In this document: positions 37,941 to 51,435 of the stretch, piece by piece
How the letters are laid out: every line of letters starts with the position of its first letter
Numbering within the stretch: the stretch's first letter is position 1
DNA from: Deinococcus hopiensis KR-140
Lineage (GTDB): Bacteria; Deinococcota; Deinococci; Deinococcales; Deinococcaceae
Assembly: GCA_943327755.2 (NCBI GenBank)
Contig: CALPYF020000022.1
Span: forward strand, 1-64,000
Direction of reading: 5' to 3'
Length of the DNA: 64,000 nt
Notes under the pieces: model-generated
The model's database searches: none
The model's input: the letters and a program-made list of their open reading frames with translations, nothing else
Told to the model about the DNA's origin: nothing
Program-made: the position numbers and the translations under genes

Positions 37941-39248
37941 ATGACCCACCTCCGCAAGACCCTCCCGCTGGCCCTGATGCTGGGCGGCGCGGCCCTCGCG
38001 CAGACTGAGGCGCCCAAACTCGACACCGGCGACACCGCCTGGATGATCGTCGCCTCTGCGCTGGTCCTCCTGATGACCCCCGGCCTCGCGTTCTTCTACG
38101 GCGGCCTGAGCCGCACCCAGAGCGTCCTGAACACCATGATGATGAGCGTCGTCTGCATCGGGCTGGTCGGCGTGCTGTGGCTGCTCGGCGGGTACTCCAT
38201 CGCGTTCGCGCCCGGCGGCAACGCCTTCTTCAGCGGCCTGAGCAACTTCGGCTTCAATGGTCTGGCGGGGCAGCTGACCGGCACCATCCCCAGCTACATC
38301 TTCGCGGCCTTCCAGGCGATGTTCGCGATCATCGCCGTCGCATTGATCAGCGGCGCGGTCATTGAGCGCATGCGCTTCGGGGCCTTCGTGCTGTTCGGCG
38401 GCCTGTGGAGCCTGCTTATCTACGCCCCGCTGGCCCACTGGGTCTGGAACGCCGACGGCTGGCTGTTCAAGCTGGGCGCGCTGGACTTCGCGGGCGGCAC
38501 CGTCATCCACATCGCCGCCGGGGTCAGCGGTCTGGTCGCCGCGTCCGTGCTGGGCGCCCGCATCGGCTTCCCCAAGACCGCGCACGTGCCCCACAACGTC
38601 CCCTTCGTGCTGCTGGGCGCGGGCCTGCTGTGGTTCGGCTGGATGGGATTCAACGCCGGCAGCGCGCTGGCCGCCAACCAGACCGCCGCGCTGGCCTTCA
38701 TGACCACCCTGATCGCCCCCGCCGCCGCGATGCTCACCTGGCTGGGTCTGGAGAGTGTCCGCACCGGCAAACCCACCGCCGTGGGCGCCGCCACCGGCCT
38801 GGTCGTCGGTCTGGTCGCCATCACCCCCGCCTGCGCCTTCGTCTCCCCGCTCGCCTCGGTGGTCGTGGGTGTGCTGGGCGCCGCCGCGAGCTTCGCCGCC
38901 GTGCAGTTCAAGGCCCGCATGAAGGCCGACGACGCGCTGGACGTCTTCGCCTGCCACGGCGTCGCCGGGATCGTGGGCGCGCTGCTGACCGGCGCCCTGG
39001 CCTTCACCACCGGCAGTGGCAAGCCCTGGGGCGAGCAGATGGTCATCCAGATCATCGGTGTGGCGGCCAGCGTCGTCTGGACCGGCCTGGGCTCGTTCAT
39101 CCTGCTGAAACTGGTCGGGCTGGTCATGCCGCTGCGCGTCCCCGTCAATCAGGAGATCGCCGGGATCGACGTCAGTGCCCACAGCGAGCAGGGCTACTCC
39201 GACAGCGAGACCGGCCTGGGCGCCCCCGTCTTCGTCGGCGGCGACTGA
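37941..39248 (+). CDS. Ammonium transporter AmtB, copy 1
   Basis: 435 residues with a signal-like first helix (cleavage near ALA-Q at about 20) and 11 membrane helices. Family residues: MTPGLAFFYGGLSR, WLFKLGALDFAGGTVIH with the pore His, FGWMGFNAGS, and the second pore His in DVFACHGVAGI. It conducts ammonia/ammonium across the membrane and is gated by the PII trimer encoded just upstream. A strong terminator follows at 39323. Confidence 0.94.
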   Translation: MTHLRKTLPLALMLGGAALAQTEAPKLDTGDTAWMIVASALVLLMTPGLAFFYGGLSRTQSVLNTMMMSVVCIGLVGVLWLLGGYSIAFAPGGNAFFSGLSNFGFNGLAGQLTGTIPSYIFAAFQAMFAIIAVALISGAVIERMRFGAFVLFGGLWSLLIYAPLAHWVWNADGWLFKLGALDFAGGTVIHIAAGVSGLVAASVLGARIGFPKTAHVPHNVPFVLLGAGLLWFGWMGFNAGSALAANQTAALAFMTTLIAPAAAMLTWLGLESVRTGKPTAVGAATGLVVGLVAITPACAFVSPLASVVVGVLGAAASFAAVQFKARMKADDALDVFACHGVAGIVGALLTGALAFTTGSGKPWGEQMVIQIIGVAASVVWTGLGSFILLKLVGLVMPLRVPVNQEIAGIDVSAHSEQGYSDSETGLGAPVFVGGD

Positions 39249-39322
39249 TCACCACCTGAACACTTCTCTGACCTTCCTGGGGCCTGACCCGGCCCACCCC
39301 TGAATCCGACCCTCCACGTCTG

Positions 39323-39362
39323 CCGACCCCCGACCGCATCCCCGGGGGTCGGTCTTCTGTCT
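39323..39362 (+). terminator. Intrinsic terminator of the first PII-AmtB pair
   Basis: CCGACCCCCG (39323-39332) pairs with CGGGGGTCGG (39343-39352), followed by TCTTCTGTCTG. Confidence 0.8.
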
Positions 39363-39478
39363 GTCTGGATAGGCTAAAACGCCGGTTCCTGCCGAACAGA
39401 TCGCAATACATCCGTAATTCGAGTGCGGATTGTCTGGAAGATGTTGGACAAATTGTCACTCCCGGGATGACGCTTGGG

Positions 39479-39484
39479 TACGCT
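39479..39484 (+). promoter_or_regulatory. Leaderless -10 element (TACGCT) of the second PII gene
   Basis: TACGCT ends 6 nt before the ATG at 39491. Copy 1 has a leader with an RBS and copy 2 does not, so the two pairs are expressed differently. Confidence 0.5.
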
Positions 39485-39490
39485 CGGGGT

Positions 39491-39868
39491 ATGAAACTGA
39501 TCACGGCCGTCGTTCGTCCGGAACGGGTGCAGCAGGTCAAGGAGGCCCTCTTCCAGGCGGGCATCAGTGGCATCACGCTTTCCCGCGTCAGCGGGCACGG
39601 CGGCGAGCAGTCCGTCGTCGAGCACTACCGCGGTACCCGCGTCATGGTGGAGTTCCACGACAAGGTCGAATTCCGCATGGCCGTCAGCGAGCCCTTTGTA
39701 CAGGCCGCCATCGACGCGATCTGCAAGGGCGCCCGCACCGGGGAGGTCGGGGACGGCAAGATCTTCGTGCAGCCCATGGAGCGCGTGCTCCGCATCCGCA
39801 CCGGTGAGGAGGACACGGCCGCCCTGACCCCCGTCACCGAGACCAAGCTCACCCCGGACAGCCTGTGA
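39491..39868 (+). CDS. PII nitrogen regulatory protein (GlnB/GlnK type), copy 2
   Basis: 125 residues, about 85-90% identical to copy 1 by eye (differences include R/H in VEF(R/H)DKVE and Q/S in GGE(Q/S)VVEH near the T-loop). The B-loop TGEVGDGKIFV is the same, and the Tyr51 position is again Val (EHYRGTRVMVEF). It overlaps the second amtB by GTGA, so translation of sensor and channel is coupled. The pair arose by tandem duplication of the upstream pair, or was kept as paralogs. Confidence 0.93.
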   Translation: MKLITAVVRPERVQQVKEALFQAGISGITLSRVSGHGGEQSVVEHYRGTRVMVEFHDKVEFRMAVSEPFVQAAIDAICKGARTGEVGDGKIFVQPMERVLRIRTGEEDTAALTPVTETKLTPDSL

Positions 39869-41190
39869 GTCCCCTGGTCCGCCGCGCGGCGCCCCTGCTG
39901 CTGACCCTGCTGGGAAGCGGGGGCGCCGCGCAGGCACAGGGCATGAACGGGGCAGACACCGCCTTCATCCTGCTGTGCTCGGCGCTCGTGCTGCTCATGA
40001 CCCCCGGCCTCGCCATCTTCTACGGCGGGCTGGTCCGCGCCGGCAGCGTCCTGAACACCATGATGATGAGCTTCGCCGCCATGGGAATCGCCAGCGTCGC
40101 CTGGGTCGCCGTCGGGTACACCCTGGCCTTCGGACCCGGCGGGAACGCCCTGATCGGTGGGCTCTCGCAGGTGGGCCTGGGTAACATGGCCGGTGAACTG
40201 ACCGGCACCATCCCCACGCCGCTGTTCGCGGTCTTCCAGATCCTCTTCGCGGTCATCACGCTGGCGGTCGTCAGCGGCAGCGTCGTGGAACGCATGCGTT
40301 TCCCGGCGTTCGCGCTGTTCGGGACGCTGTGGGTGCTGTGCATCTACGCTCCGCTGGCCCACTGGGTCTGGAGCCCGGACGGCTGGCTGTTCAAGCTGGG
40401 CCTGCTGGACTTCGCGGGCGGCACCGTCGTCGAGGTCGCGTCCGGTGTCAGCGGGCTGGTGGCCGCGCTGGTGCTCGGGCCGCGCCTGGGCTTCCCGCGC
40501 ATGGTCAGCGTGCCGCACAACGTCCCGCTGGTGCTGCTGGGCACCGGCCTGCTGTGGTTCGGCTGGATGGGCTTCAACGCCGGCAGCGCCCTGGCCGCCG
40601 GGCAGACCGCCGCGTACGCGCTGCTGAACACGAACACCGCCGCCGCCGCCGCCCTGCTCGTGTGGCTGCTGTGGGATCAGGTGCGCGGCGGGCGCCCGAC
40701 CGCCATCGGCGCCGCGACCGGTGCGGTCGTCGGACTGGTCGCCATCACGCCCGCGTGCGGCTTCGTCACGCCCGGCGGCGCGCTGCTGATCGGCGCGGTC
40801 GCCAGCACCGTCTCCTGGTTCCTGGTCGCCAACAAGCACCGCCTGCTGCCCGACGACGCGCTGGACGTCTTCGCCTGCCACGGGACCGCCGGGGTGGTCG
40901 GCACGCTCCTGACCGGCGTCCTGGCCAGTCCCGCCATCAATCCGGCCGGGAAGGGGCTGCTCGCCGGGCACGCCGCGCAGCTGGGCACGCAGCTGATCGG
41001 CGTGCTGGCCGCCGCCGCGCTGGCGGGCGTGGGCACGCTGGCCCTGCTGAAACTCACGGCCCTGCTGACCCCGCTGCGCCTGACCCAGCAGCAGGAGGTG
41101 CGCGGCGTGGACCTGAGCGAACACCAGGAAGAGGGGTATCAGGAGGCCCAGAGTCCGCTGGCCGCCCCGGTGTTTGTCGGTCACGACTGA
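39865..41190 (+). CDS. Ammonium transporter AmtB, copy 2
   Basis: 441 residues from a GTG that overlaps the PII stop. A signal peptide (cleavage near AQA-Q, about 25) precedes 11 membrane helices. Conserved parts: MTPGLAIFYGGLVR, WLFKLGLLDFAGGTVVE, FGWMGFNAGS and DVFACHGTAGV (pore His). In the segment after GGTV the residues VIH of copy 1 are VVE, so the first pore His appears to be Glu, as in some fungal-type Amt proteins; this could change selectivity. Confidence 0.94.
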   Translation: MSPLVRRAAPLLLTLLGSGGAAQAQGMNGADTAFILLCSALVLLMTPGLAIFYGGLVRAGSVLNTMMMSFAAMGIASVAWVAVGYTLAFGPGGNALIGGLSQVGLGNMAGELTGTIPTPLFAVFQILFAVITLAVVSGSVVERMRFPAFALFGTLWVLCIYAPLAHWVWSPDGWLFKLGLLDFAGGTVVEVASGVSGLVAALVLGPRLGFPRMVSVPHNVPLVLLGTGLLWFGWMGFNAGSALAAGQTAAYALLNTNTAAAAALLVWLLWDQVRGGRPTAIGAATGAVVGLVAITPACGFVTPGGALLIGAVASTVSWFLVANKHRLLPDDALDVFACHGTAGVVGTLLTGVLASPAINPAGKGLLAGHAAQLGTQLIGVLAAAALAGVGTLALLKLTALLTPLRLTQQQEVRGVDLSEHQEEGYQEAQSPLAAPVFVGHD

Positions 41191-41198
41191 CCCGCGCT

Positions 41199-41256
41199 GC
41201 CCCCCCATCCGGGGGGGCGGCCTGGCCCCCCGGCACCCTTTCGCCGGGGGGTTTGC
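41199..41256 (+). terminator. Double hairpin after the second amtB
   Basis: The first stem is 41199-41206 with 41211-41218. The second (41226-41234 with 41243-41251) is followed by TTTGCGTTG and is the likely intrinsic terminator. Confidence 0.7.
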
Positions 41257-41447
41257 GTTGTCAGGCACAGGGACGCTTGCCCTGCCGGAAGCATAAAGAT
41301 GGTGTGTTAGGATGCAACGTGAGTCTGACATCACCATTACCAGGGTCGGGCCACCGAAAAACTCACCGCACCCCCGCCACACCCCATGACGTTTCTGGGG
41401 CGCTTGACCGGGGTGCTTGAGTCACGACGGGAAAGGAGGAGTGAGTT

Positions 41448-41765
41448 TTGGACGTCTCAAGTCGAGTCTTAAGTGAACTGGCCAGCCGCGAGGCAGCGCT
41501 GGACGCGCAGATCGAAACGGCCCGCGCGCAGGCGCAGGAGACCGTGGACGCTGCCCAGGCGCAGGCCGCGAGCATCCTCCGCGACGCGCAGGACCGCGTG
41601 AAGGCCATGCAGGCCCAGCAGGATCAGCAGCTGGCCCGCGACGTGCAGCAGGTTCGCGAGGAATCCAGCGCCAGTGCACAGTCCCAGGCGCAGGCCATCC
41701 GCGCGCGCGCGGAAGCCAAGCTGGGCGAGGCCGTGGACACCATCATGAGGGCGGTGCTTCCGTGA
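41448..41765 (+). CDS. V/A-type ATPase stator subunit G (coiled coil)
   Basis: 105 residues, starting at TTG with AAGGAGG at good spacing. Almost the whole protein is one Gln/Ala-rich helix (residues 10-95), as expected for the G (H) subunit that forms the peripheral stalk with subunit E. It is the first gene of the ATPase operon and overlaps subunit I by GTGA. Confidence 0.85.
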   Translation: MDVSSRVLSELASREAALDAQIETARAQAQETVDAAQAQAASILRDAQDRVKAMQAQQDQQLARDVQQVREESSASAQSQAQAIRARAEAKLGEAVDTIMRAVLP

Positions 41766-43819
41766 TCAACCCCATGCAGCAGGTCGTGATCGCCACGCGC
41801 AAACGCGACAGTGAAGCGGTCATTGCGGCGCTGCAGGACGCCGGGGTGCTGCACCTCAAGCCCATCACGGGTGGCCCGCTGAGCACCGGTAGCCTCGCCG
41901 GGGCCGACGCCCAGAGCCGCCGCGAGGACGAGCGCCTGCTCGCCCGCGCGGAGAGCACCCTCGCGGAACTCGGCAGCTACCGACCCGCGCCCGCCTCCCT
42001 TCCCGCCAGTGAAGGCTGGACCGACCTGATCGAACAGGCTGCGCAGCCCACCGCTGCCCTGGCCCGTCAGCGTCAGGACCTCCAGGCCGACCTGGACGCC
42101 GAGAGCGCCTACGGCGACGCCGTGCGCGCCCTGGGCCGCATGGCCGGCACCCTGGACCGCAGCCAGCGCGTCTCGCTGCTGCCCTTCGTGCTGCAGGCCA
42201 CCGACAACCTCGGCGAACTGGACGCCGCGCTGAAGGCCGACCTGGCCGACCGCTACGTCCTGGCCACCGAAACCGTCGGTGCCAACCGCGTCGGGCTGAT
42301 CGCCACCCGCCGCAGCGAACGCGACCTCGCGCGCGCCGCGCTGGGCAAGGTCCGCCTGGGCGAACTGCGCCTGCCCGGCCGTTTCGACGGGCTGCCGCTG
42401 GGCGAAGCCGCCGCCGAGATGGACCGCGTCTCCCGCACCGGCACCGCCCGCCTGGGCGAGCTGAACGCCGAACGCGACCGTCTGGCGCAGGCCCACGCGC
42501 CCGCGCTGTACGCCATCCGCGACGCCCTGAAAGACCGCGTGGCCATCCACGACGTCCGGGCCGTCTCCGCGCGCGGCAAGTACAGCCTCGCGCTGCAGGG
42601 GTACGTCCCCGAGGACCGCCTCGCGGCCCTCAAGGGCGCCCTGGACCGCTTTGGCAGCGCCGTCAGCTACGACCTGCACCCCGTCGACGACCACCACGAC
42701 GACCTCGTGCCGGTCGAACTGAAGAACAACAGCTACGTCAAGCCCTTCCAGACCGTGATGGGCCTCATGACGCCGCCCAAGTACGGCACCTTCGACCCCA
42801 CCTGGGTCGTGGCGCTGTTCTTCCCGCTGTTCTTCGGGATCATCATGGCCGACATCGGCTACGGCCTGCTGTTCCTGTGGTTTGGTATGTGGCTGCTCGG
42901 CAAGGCCAAACGCAACGAGGGCTGGGACCTCAGCTTCTTCGGCGCGTACGTGCCGCCCGTCACCCTGCGTGACTTGGGCTTCGTGACGAACGTCATGGCC
43001 GCCTGGACCATCCTGTGGGGCTTCCTGACCGGCGAGTTCTTCGGGACCTTCCTGGAGCACCTGCACGTCTTCTACATCAACCCGGAACTGCTGAACAGCC
43101 TCTGGAGCTGGACCGGCGTCCGCTACCCGATTGAGGAAGGCGTCAAGCACTACGGCGCGATCCCGATCCTCTTCCCGCGACTGGAAACCGGGTACTTCAG
43201 CAACGTCGCCCTCGTCTTCGCGCTGTGCTTCGGCATCCTGCAGGTGCTGTGGGGCTGGGCCATCCGCGTGCAGCAGGGCATGAAGCACAAAGACCCCGTG
43301 CACACCTGGGAAGGCATCGCGCTGTTCGGCGGCGTCGCCGGCCTGATCCTGATGGCCTTCGCCACCAAGGCGGGCAAGGACTTCAGCGCCTTCACGAACT
43401 TCAGCGACCCCCGCGTCCTGCTGATGTACGTCGGCTTCATCGCCTTCGTGGTCGGCTGGCTGCGCGTCATCAAGCACTACCCGCTGCTGCCCATCGAACT
43501 GCTCTCGCAGGGCGGCGCGGTCGTCAGCTACGCCCGTATCTTCGCCGTGGGTCTGGTGTCCGCCATTCTCGCCAAGCTCTGCACCGACCTGGGCTGGAGC
43601 CTGTACGAGAGCATCGGATTCATCGGCATCATCATCGGCATCCTGCTGGGCCTGGTCCTGCACTTCCTAGTGCTGGCCCTGACCCTGATCGGCCACGTGC
43701 TGCAGCCGCTGCGTCTTCACATGGTGGAGTTCCTCAACCCCACCGGATTCAACGCCGACTCCAGCCCCCGCTACAACCCCCTTCGCCGCCTCAGCCCCGC
43801 CCAGGGGCAGGTTAAATAA
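41762..43819 (+). CDS. atpI: V/A-type ATPase subunit I (a)
   Basis: 685 residues from a GTG. The N-terminal soluble half (1-320) binds the peripheral stalks; the C-terminal half has about eight membrane helices and the ion half-channels, with conserved polar segments such as [20 protein letters not shown] and [19 protein letters not shown] (the Arg near residue 595 is the probable essential arginine). The sequence begins [16 protein letters not shown]. Confidence 0.95.
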   Translation: MINPMQQVVIATRKRDSEAVIAALQDAGVLHLKPITGGPLSTGSLAGADAQSRREDERLLARAESTLAELGSYRPAPASLPASEGWTDLIEQAAQPTAALARQRQDLQADLDAESAYGDAVRALGRMAGTLDRSQRVSLLPFVLQATDNLGELDAALKADLADRYVLATETVGANRVGLIATRRSERDLARAALGKVRLGELRLPGRFDGLPLGEAAAEMDRVSRTGTARLGELNAERDRLAQAHAPALYAIRDALKDRVAIHDVRAVSARGKYSLALQGYVPEDRLAALKGALDRFGSAVSYDLHPVDDHHDDLVPVELKNNSYVKPFQTVMGLMTPPKYGTFDPTWVVALFFPLFFGIIMADIGYGLLFLWFGMWLLGKAKRNEGWDLSFFGAYVPPVTLRDLGFVTNVMAAWTILWGFLTGEFFGTFLEHLHVFYINPELLNSLWSWTGVRYPIEEGVKHYGAIPILFPRLETGYFSNVALVFALCFGILQVLWGWAIRVQQGMKHKDPVHTWEGIALFGGVAGLILMAFATKAGKDFSAFTNFSDPRVLLMYVGFIAFVVGWLRVIKHYPLLPIELLSQGGAVVSYARIFAVGLVSAILAKLCTDLGWSLYESIGFIGIIIGILLGLVLHFLVLALTLIGHVLQPLRLHMVEFLNPTGFNADSSPRYNPLRRLSPAQGQVK

Positions 43820-43835
43820 CCCAGGAGTGTTCACC

Positions 43836-44138
<303 letters not shown>

Positions 44139-44139
44139 T

Positions 44140-44709
44140 ATGGCGCTCGACAAGCTCCTCGAGAACGAAGCCCAGCAGGAAATCGAGCGCATCCGCGCCG
44201 AGGCCCAGGGCCGCGCCGAGCAGATCGTCGCCCAGGCCCACGAACAGGCCCAGGCCCTGATCGACTCGCGCACCCGCCAGCTGGAAGGTGCCCGCCAGGC
44301 CGAACTGGTGCGCGCCCGCAGCGCCGCTGACCTCGACAGCAGCGCGCAGCGTCTCGCCGCTGCCGACAGCCTCCAGGCGCAGGCGTTCACGGTTTCCGAG
44401 CAGTACCTGCACTCCGTGACCACCTCGCCCGAGTACCCCGTGATCGTCGCCAAGCTGCTGCAGGAAGCCCTGCAGGTGCTGCCCGACGCCGAGGTGGTCG
44501 AGGCGGCCCTGGCCGAGCACGACGCCGTCCGCACGGCCCTGGGCCAGCTGGGCCGTCACCTGGACGTGCGCCCCAACGAGCAGGTCAAGACCGGCGTGCG
44601 CCTGGTCGGCAAGGGCGGCAAGGCCAGCATTCAGAACACGCTCGTGGGTCGCCTGAACCGCGTGCGCGGCGACCTCGCCCCGCAGATCAGCCGACTGCTG
44701 GCCGAGTAA
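44140..44709 (+). CDS. atpE: V/A-type ATPase subunit E
   Basis: 189 residues. The N-terminal coiled coil (1-95, rich in Ala, Gln and Glu) pairs with subunit G in the peripheral stalk; the C-terminal globular domain (about 100-189, with VRPNEQVKTGVRLVGKGG) binds A3B3. It starts 1 nt after the K stop. Confidence 0.93.
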   Translation: MALDKLLENEAQQEIERIRAEAQGRAEQIVAQAHEQAQALIDSRTRQLEGARQAELVRARSAADLDSSAQRLAAADSLQAQAFTVSEQYLHSVTTSPEYPVIVAKLLQEALQVLPDAEVVEAALAEHDAVRTALGQLGRHLDVRPNEQVKTGVRLVGKGGKASIQNTLVGRLNRVRGDLAPQISRLLAE

Positions 44710-44717
44710 GGATCCAC

Positions 44718-45691
<974 letters not shown>

Positions 45692-45695
<4 letters not shown>

Positions 45696-46033
45696 CCCAG
45701 CCCAACACGCAACGCGTCGCGGTGCTGAGTGACGCCGAGACCGCCACCGGCTACCGCCTCGCCGGAGCCGCCGTGATCGAGGCCACCCCCGACACGGCCC
45801 TCGCCACCCTGGAACGCCTGATCACCGAAGGTCAGTACGGCCTCGTCGCCGTCGACACCGGCCTGATCCCGGACCCGGCCACCGCCACCGCCCGCGTCAT
45901 GCGCGGCCGGGACCTGCCGATCCTGCTGCCCATCCCCAGCCTGCGCGACGCGTTCAACCCGGACACCGTCGACGCGAAGGCCTACATGGGCAAACTGGTG
46001 CGCGACACCATCGGCTTCGATATCAAACTGTAA
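45692..46033 (+). CDS. atpF: V/A-type ATPase subunit F
   Basis: 113 residues with the CheY-like fold of the central shaft: [17 protein letters not shown] at the start and [14 protein letters not shown] before the C-terminal helix. It is followed by a 122-nt gap with repeat sequence. Confidence 0.93.
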
Positions 46034-46037
46034 AACG

Positions 46038-46142
46038 GAGGGTGAAGGCAGATGGCACATGGCAGATGGCAACAACAGAGAAGACACCTGAGCGTCCTTG
46101 CTCGCGGCCTTCAGCCATTGACCTTCAGCCTTCTGCCCCTCC
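46038..46142. repeat. GGCAGATGGC repeat element inside the ATPase operon
   Basis: Two direct copies of GGCAGATGGC (46047-46056 and 46061-46070) lie in one half; the other half has CCTTCAGCCATTGACCTTCAGCC and a CTTCTGCCCCT end that is imperfectly complementary to the first, so the whole can fold back on itself. The GAAGGCAGATGG core is also at 18-29 of this window. It sits between atpF and atpA, before the AAGGAG ribosome site of atpA. Confidence 0.6.
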
Positions 46143-46155
46143 CAAGGAGAACGTA

Positions 46156-49316
<3,161 letters not shown>

Positions 49317-49324
49317 GCCCCTGA

Positions 49325-49371
49325 GGGGTCGAAGGGTGACCCCGCCGCTAGTCGGCGCACCCTTCGACCCC
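49325..49371. repeat. Long hairpin between atpB and atpD
   Basis: A perfect 14-bp inverted repeat GGGGTCGAAGGGTG (49325-49338) with its complement at 49358-49371; an inner CGCCG/CGGCG pair extends the fold. It lies 9 nt after the atpB stop and could limit readthrough or set an RNA processing site, since atpD has its own strong RBS (AGGAGGTGAA). Confidence 0.6.
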
Positions 49372-49408
49372 CGACCATGAACGCCAGAACGTCAGGAGGT
49401 GAACACAC

Positions 49409-50083
49409 ATGGCAGAACAGATCAGCCCCACCCGCAGCGCCCTGCTGGCCAGCAAGGCCAGCCTGAAGACCGCCTCCGGCGGCGCGGACCTCCTCAAGCG
49501 CAAGCGTGACGCCCTCATCGGCGAATTCTTCGCGCTCGTCAAGGACGCGCTGGCCGCCCGCGAGCAGCTCAGCGGCGTCAGCAAGGGCGCGTACACCAGC
49601 CTCTTCAGCGCGAAAGCCTGGGACAGCCCCGAAGCCGTCGAGAGCCTCTCGCTGGCCGGCAGCGGCGACTACCAGATCGACATGCAGATCGACAATCTGT
49701 ACGGCGTGAAGGTGCCGCGCATCAGCGTGCCCGAACGCGCCGCGCAGGCGAACTTCAGCCCGATCAACGTCGGCGCGCGCACCATCCAGGCCGCCACCGA
49801 CTTCGGCGGCGTGCTCGAGGCGATCGTCAAGGTCGCCGCGACCGAGACGAAACTGCGCCGCATCGGCGAGGAAATCAAGAAGACCAGCCGCCGCGTGAAC
49901 GCGCTCGAGCAGGTCGTGATTCCCGGCATTCAGGACGACATCCGCTTCATCCGTAGCGTGCTCGACCAGCGCGAACGCGAAGCCGGATTCACCCAGAAGA
50001 AGATCAAGGCGAAGATCGAGGCGAAAGCCGAGGCCGCCCGCGACGCGCAGAACGCGCAGAGCCACGGCAGCGCCGCCGACTGA
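49409..50083 (+). CDS. atpD: V/A-type ATPase subunit D
   Basis: 224 residues. It forms the long antiparallel coiled coil of the central rotor: N-terminal helix SPTRSALLASKASLKTA and LKRKRDALIGEFFALV, and a C-terminal helix ending with KKIKAKIEAKAEAARD. It is the last gene of the operon (order G-I-K-E-C-F-A-B-D). Confidence 0.95.
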   Translation: MAEQISPTRSALLASKASLKTASGGADLLKRKRDALIGEFFALVKDALAAREQLSGVSKGAYTSLFSAKAWDSPEAVESLSLAGSGDYQIDMQIDNLYGVKVPRISVPERAAQANFSPINVGARTIQAATDFGGVLEAIVKVAATETKLRRIGEEIKKTSRRVNALEQVVIPGIQDDIRFIRSVLDQREREAGFTQKKIKAKIEAKAEAARDAQNAQSHGSAAD

Positions 50084-50099
50084 CCCCCCTCAGGACAGC

Positions 50100-50128
50100 A
50101 ACCGCCCCCCAGCCGGAGGGCGGTTTTT
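50100..50128 (+). terminator. Intrinsic terminator of the V/A-ATPase operon
   Basis: AACCGCCC (50100-50107) pairs with GGGCGGTT (50118-50125) followed by TTTC. It lies between atpD and the convergent MFS gene. Confidence 0.85.
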
Positions 50129-50140
50129 CATGGATTCGGG

Positions 50141-51361
50141 TCAACCGCGCTGAGGCACCGCCCCGCTGGGCGCGTCAGGCGCGCGGCGGGCCCAGACGCT
50201 GAGGATCAGCAGCAGCGCGCCCATCCCGGCGGCCAGCGCCGCGCCCGCCGCGAAGCCCTGCGCCTCGTGCCCGGCAGGCGCGGCCAGCACCAGCGGGCTG
50301 AGGAACTGCCCCAGGAAGATCGCGCTGCTCATGCCCGCCGTCACGCGGCCCCGCCACGCGGGGGGCGTCAGGTCGGCCAGCCACGCGTACAGGTTCGGGA
50401 AGATCAGCCCGCCGCCCAGCCCCGCCACGAGCAGACCCGCCTCCACGACCCCCAGGCCCGGCGCGCGGAATACCAGCAGCCACCCCACCGCCACGACGAG
50501 CATGCCCAGACCCGCCAGTCGGCGCGGATCGAAGCGCCCGGCGAAGCGGGAGAACACCAGGGACGTCATGGCGGCCATCAGGGTGGAACTGCCCAGCATC
50601 AGCCCGGTCAGGCCGGGGTTGGCGTGCAGGGCGCGCAGCAGGAAGGGCCCCTGCGCGGGCATCAAGTAGAACACGATCATGTAGCCCAGCGCCAGGGCGT
50701 ACACCAGCGTGATCGCGCTCCAGCGCGGCGCCTGCGCGGGCGTGGCCGGGTCGTGGGCGTCCCCGGGAATGCCGTGCGGGAGGCGCAGCAGCAGCGGCAG
50801 CTGCAGCGCGGCCGCGAGGTACAGCGCGAAGGGGGCGCGCCAGCCCACGGCGGCGAGCACGCCACCCAGCGGCAGGAGCACCGCGCCGCCGAAGCTGTTG
50901 AAGGCCGCCTGCTGGCTCAGGAAGCGGCCGCGCGCGGCGCCGCTGAACAGGTCGTTCACGAGCGCCCCGGCGGCCGTCATGGTGCCCGCCACGGCCAGCC
51001 CCAGCACCACGCGGCCCAGCAGGACCGCGCCGAGGCTCTGCGCGATCAGGCCGCTGCCGCCCCCCACCACGTACAGCGCCAGCGAGGCCAGCAGGACCGG
51101 GCGGCGACCGTAGCGGTCGGCCAGCACCCCGAACAACGGGGCGGTGACGGCAATCACGATGCCCAGGATGGTCAGGGCCAGTTTCACGAGCAGCGCGGCG
51201 TTCGGGGTGTCGGCGAAGTGCGCCTGCATGGCGGGCAGCGCCGGGGCGATGGTGGCCCCGGACATGATGGTGAGCGCCGAGAGGAGCAGCAGCGTGGTCT
51301 GGGTAACCCGGTCCGGGGGGGCCTGACCGGACCGGGTGGGGGAGGAGGCGGGTGTCGTCAT
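50141..51361 (-). CDS. MFS transporter (drug/efflux type)
   Basis: 406 residues with 12 hydrophobic segments. Between helices 2 and 3 it has the MFS signature GVLADRYGRRPVLL, and MSGATIAPALPAMQAHF in helix 1 is typical of proton-driven drug exporters. Substrates are unknown. A palindromic TTTAA-AAC-TTAAA and a TAAGAT -10 element lie just upstream, so a local repressor may control it, though no regulator gene is adjacent. Confidence 0.85.
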   Translation of the reverse strand: MTTPASSPTRSGQAPPDRVTQTTLLLLSALTIMSGATIAPALPAMQAHFADTPNAALLVKLALTILGIVIAVTAPLFGVLADRYGRRPVLLASLALYVVGGGSGLIAQSLGAVLLGRVVLGLAVAGTMTAAGALVNDLFSGAARGRFLSQQAAFNSFGGAVLLPLGGVLAAVGWRAPFALYLAAALQLPLLLRLPHGIPGDAHDPATPAQAPRWSAITLVYALALGYMIVFYLMPAQGPFLLRALHANPGLTGLMLGSSTLMAAMTSLVFSRFAGRFDPRRLAGLGMLVVAVGWLLVFRAPGLGVVEAGLLVAGLGGGLIFPNLYAWLADLTPPAWRGRVTAGMSSAIFLGQFLSPLVLAAPAGHEAQGFAAGAALAAGMGALLLILSVWARRAPDAPSGAVPQRG

Positions 51362-51367
51362 GACCCC

Positions 51368-51373
51368 ATCTTA
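51368..51373 (-). promoter_or_regulatory. Leaderless -10 element (TAAGAT) of the MFS gene
   Basis: TAAGAT ends 6 nt before the ATG at 51361. Confidence 0.5.
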
Positions 51374-51375
51374 GC

Positions 51376-51388
51376 TTTAAAACTTAAA
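51376..51388 (-). promoter_or_regulatory. AT-rich palindrome upstream of the MFS gene
   Basis: TTTAA-AAC-TTAAA is an inverted repeat in the spacer region of the promoter, the place of a MarR/TetR-type operator. The regulator is unknown. Confidence 0.4.
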
Positions 51389-51435
51389 CTGATTTATTCT
51401 GGTGTCCAGTTTTGGGGTGAGCCGCCCGACCGGCC

